Shown in pieces: positions 8,203 to 13,102 of a DNA stretch of 13,102 nucleotides (positions within the stretch are counted from its first letter, which is position 1; every line of letters begins with the position of its first letter). This stretch comes from Euperipatoides rowelli (taxonomy: Eukaryota; Onychophora; Udeonychophora; Euonychophora; Peripatopsidae). Location of the stretch: the NCBI GenBank assembly GCA_003024985.2, contig PXIH01S0031098.1; one strand, 5' to 3'. Both the position numbers and the translations under genes were made by a program. The notes below the pieces were generated by a model. It saw only the letters and a list, made by a program, of their open reading frames with translations. It searched no databases and had not been told where the DNA came from.

Positions 8203-8337
8203 TTAAGGTATATTTGTATTATTTTATTTCAGATTGTGTTCCTGACATATTACATTATAGTATAGGCAATTCAATAAAATCCATAATTCTAGTTGCATCA
8301 AGTTGAGGGTCATTCCTAAATGGTCTGTGATAATATG

Positions 8338-8435
8338 GTGGGGTTGCCTCTATTCGGCGACCAACCATTCATGCTATGTCATTACAATTCTCAACATGAA
8401 TGGCCAAGGTTATGCTTAGGTCAAGGCATCCCCAC
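8338..8435. other. Imperfect 98-nt hairpin
   Basis: Outer arms GTGGGGTTGCCT (8338-8349) and AGGCATCCCCAC (8424-8435) pair at 11 of 12 positions. An inner perfect stem, CCATTCATG (8365-8373) with CATGAATGG (8395-8403), lies inside. The size resembles a microRNA precursor, but the internal loops are large. A decayed inverted-repeat transposon is equally possible. Confidence 0.5.
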
Positions 8436-8759
8436 TGTAGATTAAAGCTAGTGAGAAAGGAAACCAATATTTAGCATTGAAAAGTCAAGGTTGGATTCTC
8501 ACATAGTCTTTCATCGCATCACATGATATATCTTTAAGTCAGCTAAGCCATTAATAAATTAAAGCAGAGTCAAAGTTCCTTAAGTAAGCTGAAATAATGT
8601 GCTACCCTTCGGTGCTCACCCCATACTCTCCCTGGACTCTGAGTGTAGGTTAGGAGAGTACTGGAACAAGAGTGCGCCGGGCGTACATCATATCACACAT
8701 ACACACATGAGGATTCTATGGCCTTGCAATACACAAACAAAATTTCTAATTATATATAA
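8436..8759. other. Intergenic DNA with a small hairpin, no gene
   Basis: The region is less A/T-rich than average. TACTCTCC (8624-8631) and GGAGAGTA (8653-8660) form an 8-bp perfect stem around a 21-nt loop. No coding frame is seen. Confidence 0.4.
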
Positions 8760-8903
8760 TGCATCAAATTAAGGTTTAGTAATAATGTTTATTTATATTT
8801 TTATCTGGTCATGATCGTGATTCTGCAATCAGTTATGTCAGGTGTTGGTTGTTTGGTCATGGCCAGGCTGAAATACATCACCCTAGCTAGTTGTAGCAAA
8901 AAG
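8760..8903 (+). other. Coding-like stretch ending at a consensus splice donor (possible first exon)
   Basis: The frame is open for 48 codons after TAA 8757-8759. Its first part is hydrophobic (VYLYFYLVMIVILQSVM) and could be a membrane segment. An ATG at 8859 in the context GGTCATGG would give MARLKYITLASCSKK. That last codon, AAG, ends at 8903 exactly where the sequence AAAAAG|GTAAGA provides a near-ideal 5' splice site (GT 8904-8905). I do not recognise the protein. No downstream exon was identified, so this is a candidate only. Confidence 0.35.
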
Positions 8904-9297
8904 GTAAGAATAATCGGAAATTTTGGTTGTTGTTCTTTCTAGTCCTAACAATAACTTTTGTAGTGTGACCAAATTTAGACTTCTTTAATTATCAGTTTTC
9001 TTTTGTGGACTTTTTTGCTATGGACNCGATATAAAGATAGATTATCTTAACATTGATCTTTTTTTTACTTTGACACCATGCAGCAACGGGTTGTTTGCTC
9101 CAATAATATTCTGTCTGTATAAAGTTATATATTTTGTTGACATTTTTGTAATGCTTTTTATTTTAAAAAATACAATATTAATTTTAAATTTTTTTTTTAC
9201 AAAATATTTGAGATATTTTGCTTATATTATTATAGATTACAGATTTAAAAAAAACACCATGGAATTTAATATTTAAGATTATCCTATTATTACTTTT
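8904..9297. other. A/T-rich DNA; would be intron if 8760-8903 is an exon
   Basis: T-rich sequence with an ambiguous base at 9026. The 68-codon frame at 9070-9276 is Phe/Ile/Leu/Tyr-rich, as expected of T-rich DNA, and shows no motif, so I do not call it a gene. Confidence 0.4.
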
Positions 9298-9605
9298 TCT
9301 TTTTGAGTAAAAAAAAAAACAGTTTTTTTTTTTTTTAAAATTTCTAAATCGTTTAAATAGGTTTTTCGAGATCGATTTCTCTGTCTACCCAATTGTCTTC
9401 TCTATGGATAAAAAGCAAACTACAAAATATTTTTATTTTTTATATAAAGGGAATACTTTATATTAGAAATATTTTTAAGATAAAGAATAAACCTAAAATA
9501 CAATTTTAATTATTTAGGTTTAAATCACATGTAGGCTTACATTTTTTTTTTTTAATATTACAAAATTGAATTAATTTTGTATATATCCTTTTTTACTCAA
9601 AAAGA
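9298..9605. repeat. A/T-rich segment bounded by 17-bp perfect inverted repeats
   Basis: TCTTTTTGAGTAAAAAA (9298-9314) is the exact reverse complement of 9589-9605. Inside is a smaller hairpin near 9490-9530 (AAACCTAAA with TTTAGGTTT). This could be a small MITE, but the repeats are low in complexity and no clear target duplication is visible. Confidence 0.4.
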
Positions 9606-9906
9606 GATATTGAAAGATATTTGAAATTATATTTATAACTAATTTTTAATTCCTGCCATACAAAATATTTTGATATGAATTACAATCCCTGGAATAATTT
9701 ACAACATGTTACTTTCACAGATGCAAAATAACATGAAAGCTATCACATACTCAAAATCCTGTCTAATAATATTTAAGAGTGTAATTTTATTATTCTGTGG
9801 TTCCTTTGAGTCATAATAATTTATAATTGTATATTGACACTAACAAAATGAGAAGTATTATACATCTTTCACTTGAAAACAATACTTAAAAGTCTTAAAA
9901 TCTTAT
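9606..9906. other. A/T-rich DNA, nothing recognised
   Basis: No repeat or coding-like frame is seen. Confidence 0.4.
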
Positions 9907-10032
9907 TCATCTTCGGAAAGCAGTTAAGACATCCCTATAGGAATATATTGCTCCATCTTCAAACAGTGTATATGGGTTGTAATAAACAAAGGACAGATCA
10001 ATCAGAGCTTCCGCTTTATATTTGGTTTCAAC
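9907..10032 (-). other. Coding-like island (possible terminal exon), minus strand
   Basis: Codons on the minus strand from 10032 to the TGA at 9907-9909 give 41 residues of well-mixed composition, including SFVYYNPYTLFEDGAIYSYR and ending DVLTAFRR. The codon just before GTT 10032-10030 is TAG, so the upstream border could be a splice acceptor (AAATTAG|GTT), although a pyrimidine tract is lacking. The plus-strand frame on top of it (9873-10196) looks less protein-like. I do not recognise the family. Confidence 0.4.
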
Positions 10033-10116
10033 CTAATTTTTTAATATTATTTAAGCACTGTATATTAGAAGATGTTAACAAAAATTTATTTTCTAATATT
10101 GTGTTGTCATTTATTT

Positions 10117-10442
10117 TTATGTATTTCCATTTGCTCCCTTCGACTTTATCTTATTCAGATCTCCTTCAGTTTCGATCTGTTCATTTCCTCCAATAGTTTT
10201 GTTGTTTTTATTTATTGATCTTAATAAATAGCTTTTATGAAAGTCTATTTGCATAGGTCTTTTTTTTCTTTCTCTTATTACATTTTTCAATTGATTATCT
10301 TCTGGGAGACTAGCTCTTTTCCCTGTTTGATCCAGTTTTGTCGATTTAACTTTGGACAATTTATTACTCTTTGTGATGGTTTCGTTATCCTTGATAGATT
10401 TCTGGAATCTTGATGACTTCATTTTTCTTTGATAGAACTTTT
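10117..10442 (-). CDS. Possible Lys/Asn/Ser-rich coding segment, hypothetical
   Basis: A minus-strand frame of 101 codons from ATG 10420-10422 to TAA 10117-10119 (open back to about 10442) encodes a very hydrophilic, Lys-rich polypeptide, for example KVKSTKLDQTGKRASLPEDN. It has no membrane segment or known motif and would be disordered. A short stretch, HKSYLLRSINK, has a diverged counterpart upstream on the same strand (RSINK near 10485-10500), suggesting an internal duplication. No convincing splice donor joins it to the 9907-10032 island. A-rich strands in A/T-rich DNA give Lys/Asn-rich open frames by chance, so this may not be a gene. Confidence 0.3.
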
Positions 10443-10520
10443 TTTTTTAATGTTTTTTTATCTTTTCCTTTTTGTAATGTTTTATTTTATTGATTGATCT
10501 TCAAAAAGTAAATGCTTTTG
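10205..10520. repeat. Diverged direct repeat pair
   Basis: TTTTATTTATTGATCTTAAT followed by ATAGCTTTTA (about 10205-10237) resembles TTTTATTTTATTGATTGATC followed by TTCAAAAAGTAAATGCTTTT (about 10480-10519). The match is partial and A/T-rich, so it is weak. Confidence 0.35.
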
Positions 10521-10811
10521 CAATTTTTAATGTTTGACTGCTTGTACAAAAAAAAAAGATTCATTATATGATCATGTTGATCACAAAAATAACTCTCAAA
10601 GCCTGATTTGTTGAATATTTTCAAATGTATAATTTTTTTTAAAAAAAAAAAAATTCCCTTCCAAAGGGTTTAAAAATTACTTAATAATAATTGACAATAA
10701 TTGATTATAACAGGTTGCTATGATGTTAACAAGGGCAGTGTACTTGGAAAAACCCAAAGCAAGCTGTTACAGCTATAGGGAAAAAAACCTGTTCCATAAC
10801 TGCCTTAGCCG

Positions 10812-10822
10812 GGGTGCGAACC
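10812..10822 (-). promoter_or_regulatory. Internal pol III promoter box B of SINE copy B
   Basis: GGTTCGCACCC on the minus strand fits GGTTCGANNCC except at the seventh base. Confidence 0.75.
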
Positions 10823-10867
10823 TGTACACCACAGCATACGCCTTTGGTTTATCAAGCGAAAGTTAAT

Positions 10868-10878
10868 CCGCTCGACTA
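10868..10878 (-). promoter_or_regulatory. Internal pol III promoter box A of SINE copy B
   Basis: TAGTCGAGCGG on the minus strand fits the eukaryotic A-box pattern TRGYNNANNGG. Confidence 0.75.
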
Positions 10879-11047
10879 CAAAACCGAGACTCAAATGAAC
10901 AAATTTATAATTTTGAAAATATTTACAATAAAATCTTGACAGGAAATAATAAATTTAAAGACTGCCTTTAAATCTTTTTTATTATCAATTATTATAACTT
11001 GCTGTATAAAAATCAAATCATTCTTTACACTCATATACTACTATACG

Positions 11048-11692
11048 AACTACATCCTAGTGTACAACCTCCTAGTGTACTACATCCTAGTGTACTACCT
11101 CCTAGTGTATTACCTCCTAGTGTACAACATCCTAATGTACTATCTCCTAGTGTACTACCTCCTAGTGTACTATCTCCTAGTGTACTACCTCCTAGTGTAC
11201 TACCTCCTAGTATACTACATCCTAGTGTACTACCTCCTAGTGTAGGCTACTACATCCTAGTATACTACCTCCTAGTGTACTACATCCTAGTGTACTACAT
11301 CTAAGTGTACTACCTCCTAGTGTACTACATCCTAGTGTATTACCTCCTACTGTACTACATCCTAGTGTACTATCTCCTAGTACTATCTCCTAGTGTACTT
11401 CATCCTAGTGTACTACCTCCTAGTGTACTACCTCCTAGTGTACTACCTCCTAGTGTACTACCTCCTAGTGTACTACCTCCTAGTGTACTACATACTAATG
11501 TACTACATCCTAATGTACTACCTACTAGTGTACTACATCCTAGTGTACTACATCCTAGTATAATATCTCCTAGTGTACTACCTCTTAGTGTACTACATCC
11601 TAGTGTACTACATCCTAGTGTACTACCTCCTAGTGTACTGCATCCTAGTGTACAACTTCCTAGTGTACTACATCCTAGTGTACTACCTCCTA
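11048..11692. repeat. 15-bp minisatellite, about 43 copies
   Basis: The unit is TACTACCTCCTAGTG, mostly varying as CAT or CCT at one position (TACTACATCCTAGTG). I count about 43 units. Two have indels: GTAGGCTACTAC near 11244-11250 and a 2-bp loss near 11380. Because the period is a multiple of three, frames stay open: (VLPPS)n and (YYLLV)n on the plus strand and (LGGST)n on the minus strand. These open frames are a by-product, not genes. Every unit carries CTAG, and most also carry GTAC. The array ends at the ambiguous base 11693, directly beside LINE copy 3. Confidence 0.97.
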
Positions 11693-11693
11693 N

Positions 11694-12221
11694 GTTAAAG
11701 TTAGATGAGTGTTTAATACTTGGTGTAATTATAGAATCAGGCTTAAAATGGGCATCTAATACACATTTAATAATATCAAAAGCAATTTTTTTTGTTGTTG
11801 TATGACTAAGAAGGTTAAATTTAATGTAGGATTTTTAAAATTGGTTTATACTACCTTTATTCGCCCTAACTTGGAATATGGATCTGTGTTATGGTCAGGG
11901 TCTATTAATAAAGAGCAAATAAAAGCAATAAAATCAGTCCAAAAAAGAGCTTTGCGTATAATTTTAAATTACATTAATTATGAAAATACCCTTCTATCTC
12001 TTAATATTTATCTACACTTGAGGATAGAAGAAAGCATTTATTTAGAAATTTTGCAACACCTTTTTTTTTTTCTTCAATTTTTCCTTCTTATTTGACTAAG
12101 CACAATATTCTGAAATGTCAAATAGAATTACAAGAAATTCAGTAATTTTTTTTTTCCTTTTGTTAGAACTGACCAATATACAAGATCTGCAATTCCAAGA
12201 CTTTTAAGATCTACAGTGTAG
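11694..12221 (+). pseudogene. LINE copy 3: C-terminal part of ORF2 reverse transcriptase, degenerate
   Basis: Immediately after the minisatellite the sequence reads LILGVIIESGLKWAS, the post-palm LGVxxxxxLKW motif. A frame change at a poly-T run near 11787-11794 follows. Then 11802-12095 gives FIRPNLEYGSVLWS (about 11856-11897) and QIKAIKSVQKRALRIIL. After another poly-T tract and stops, the same frame ends with RTDQYTRSAIPRLLRSTV and TAG 12219-12221, matching the usual end of such ORF2 proteins. The 5' part is missing, as is common for LINE insertions. Its sequence differs clearly from copy 1, so it belongs to a different subfamily. It is inactive. Confidence 0.87.
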
Positions 12222-12365
12222 AATGAGTTGAGTGTTTTGTAATATTTTCCTTTTTAATTTTTTTATTTTGGACACATTTTTAATGTAAAGGTGTCTTACA
12301 CCCTTTTCATGTTATAGTTAAATTTTTTTTTGATGTTAAAAATATTAATAAATTTATTATTATTT
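12222..12365 (+). other. 3' UTR and simple-repeat tail of LINE copy 3
   Basis: A/T-rich sequence follows the ORF2 stop and contains AATAAA (12347-12352 region). It closes with TTTATTATTATTTT, a short TTA-type tail like that of LINE copy 1. The element probably ends near 12365. Confidence 0.6.
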
Positions 12366-12451
12366 TGTAACTATACACATATCCGGCAATGCTAGTGTAT
12401 AGGATTGATGAATCTTAAGTTTTTGAATAAAAATATACCTTAACCTGAACA

Positions 12452-13015
12452 ATGAAACAAGAACAAGAAAATGTGAAGAAAATATAAAAATATTAAACAG
12501 TAATGATAGGCATATTAATAACACTAAAAGAAAATACAGTGAGAGAAATAATAGGAAATAAAGTGGAAAGACCAAAAGAGGTAGAAAACAAAATAAAATA
12601 CATATTAAATAAAAAACAGGACAATGTAAATATAGAAGAAATAAACTATGAAACTTAGTAGACAACTTAGTGACTGGAAATAAAACCCTACACAAAGAAA
12701 ACTCTAGAGAATTAAAATATATAGAATCACAAACAATGAATACATTATAAGTGGGGTGATAAACAATCTAATGGGACCGTTGTGGTAGCCCCACAATTTT
12801 TAGAAAACTTGAAAACCTTCTTATAGGAAGATGGGCATAAACACGAAAATAAAAAAATCCCCGAAAATCCATCATATCACTAAACATTCCCCTAAGTTGA
12901 AGGAAATGAATGGTCCTACAAGAAAATAAGAGAGGATGTGTGGGAAATACCTAAAATCTTTGTATTATAATGGGACGGCCCACTCGATGAAAAGGAAAAA
13001 TCAATAAGACAATGA
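12452..13015 (+). pseudogene. Decayed coding-like region, family unknown
   Basis: Several plus-strand stretches look translated once but lie in shifting frames with stops. 12503-12658 has 51 codons with ENTVREIIGNKVERPKEVEN. 12652-12750 includes NLVDNLVTGNKTLHKENSRE. 12746-13015 is one frame with stops at 12824, 12881, 12890, 12968 and 13013, and contains NGTVVVAPQFLENLKTFL, EGNEWSYKKIREDVWEIPKI and WDGPLDEKEKSIRQ. Trp, Gly, Pro and Val are more frequent than chance A-rich DNA would give. I do not recognise the protein. The hydrophobic minus-strand frame at 12360-12695 is the antisense shadow of A-rich sequence. Confidence 0.4.
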
Positions 13016-13102
13016 AGAATGATAAGCAAAAATTAAGAATGGATATGCAAAAATAAACCAGACATCCAACTATATATATCAAGAAATCAAATATCAAAAG
13101 AA

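Larger units (their letters stand above)
7640..8206. mobile_element. piggyBac-like non-autonomous transposon (MITE), 567 bp including TTAA flanks
   Basis: The segment is flanked by TTAA at 7640-7643 and 8203-8206, the target site duplicated by the piggyBac superfamily. From the left TTAA, 9 bp (CCCTGCGTT) lead to GGGCGCAA (7653-7660). From the right TTAA, read on the minus strand, 9 bp (TCGTATGTC) lead to the same GGGCGCAA (8186-8193). The outer 17 bp agree at 12 positions. A second subterminal match is stronger: left GGGCGCAA plus 16 bp ending CAGATAC (to 7676) against right GGGCGCAATG...GGCAGATAC (minus strand, 8166-8143). CCC/CCY starts next to TTAA are typical of piggyBac. No transposase is present. 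An ambiguous base lies at 7967. Confidence 0.7.
10690..10892 (-). mobile_element. SINE copy B, tRNA-derived, with pol III boxes
   Basis: On the minus strand it starts near GTCTCGG (10890) and carries a box A, TAGTCGAGCGG (10878-10868), and a box B, GGTTCGCACCC (10822-10812), 45 nt apart. The GTCGAGCGGATTAA stretch and the long gap between boxes resemble class II tRNAs (Ser or Leu), which have a long variable arm. The body shares GGCAGTTATGGAA, AGGTTTTTTTCC, CTTGCTTTGGGTTTTT and a terminal CTGCC with SINE copy A. The 3' tail is A/T-rich (CAATTATTGTCAATAATTAT). A SINE has no protein and depends on a LINE for movement; the partner LINE is not established. Confidence 0.8.

Noticed and set aside
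9873-10196. Plus-strand 107-codon frame as a gene
   Set aside because: It overlaps the minus-strand coding-like island antisense, is Phe/Leu-rich as expected of T-rich DNA and has no motif.
10812-10890. Functional tRNA gene on the minus strand
   Set aside because: A and B boxes are present, but acceptor and T stems do not pair properly and the sequence continues into a body shared with another copy, so it is a SINE head.
11048-11692. CRISPR array
   Set aside because: Units are directly contiguous 15-mers without unique spacers, and the setting is eukaryotic.
10999-11805. Plus-strand frames of 61-166 codons (VLPPS and YYLLV repeats) as secreted or structural repeat proteins
   Set aside because: They are the translation of a 15-bp tandem repeat, open in several frames at once, with no signal peptide, and they run into a LINE fragment.
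12360-12695. Minus-strand 111-codon hydrophobic frame as a membrane protein
   Set aside because: It is antisense to A-rich sequence, which automatically gives Phe/Leu/Ile-rich codons; the plus strand looks more protein-like.

Overview
The window looks like AT-rich, non-coding nuclear DNA from a eukaryote, most likely an invertebrate animal. It has long A/T homopolymer runs, no compact operon-like gene layout and no long intact open reading frame. Recognisable content is relics of animal-type mobile elements: three 5'-truncated non-LTR retrotransposon (LINE) reverse-transcriptase fragments of the CR1/Jockey type, two copies of a tRNA-derived SINE, and two short non-autonomous DNA transposons (one hAT-like, one piggyBac-like). 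Two minisatellites and one (TA)n microsatellite are also present. I cannot name the species. Single ambiguous bases (n) at 879, 3254, 5055, 7967, 9026 and 11693 point to draft-quality assembly.

Layout, left to right. 14-918 (- strand): 3' end of a LINE, with the C-terminal end of ORF2 carrying an internal tandem duplication. About 1287-1420 (+): SINE copy A. About 1600-2699 (+): a second LINE fragment covering the core RT domain, broken by stops and frameshifts. 2704-3235: A/T homopolymer DNA. 3236-3272: (TA)n. 3339-3498: 20-bp minisatellite. 3988-4320: hAT-like MITE. 4928-4959: perfect 32-bp palindrome. 5100-5772 (-): two short coding-like islands, one with a good splice donor. 6241-6960: purine-rich strand-asymmetric block. 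7640-8206: piggyBac-like MITE flanked by TTAA. 8338-8660: two hairpins. 8760-8903 (+): short coding-like stretch ending exactly at a consensus splice donor. 9298-9605: inverted-repeat-bounded A/T DNA. 9907-10442 (-): coding-like segments. About 10690-10892 (-): SINE copy B with clear pol III boxes. 11048-11692: about 43 copies of a 15-bp minisatellite. 11694-12365 (+): third LINE fragment, to its 3' end. 12452-13015 (+): decayed coding-like sequence of unknown family.

No set of genes works together here. The DNA is best read as an intergenic or intronic landscape built by repeated transposon insertion and decay. A few short exon-like islands may belong to host genes whose remaining exons lie in unrecognised parts of the window or outside it. 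I found no CRISPR array, canonical tRNA or rRNA gene, or virus genome. The most useful new observations are the two MITEs, the SINE family, the long palindrome and the junction between the minisatellite and LINE 3.
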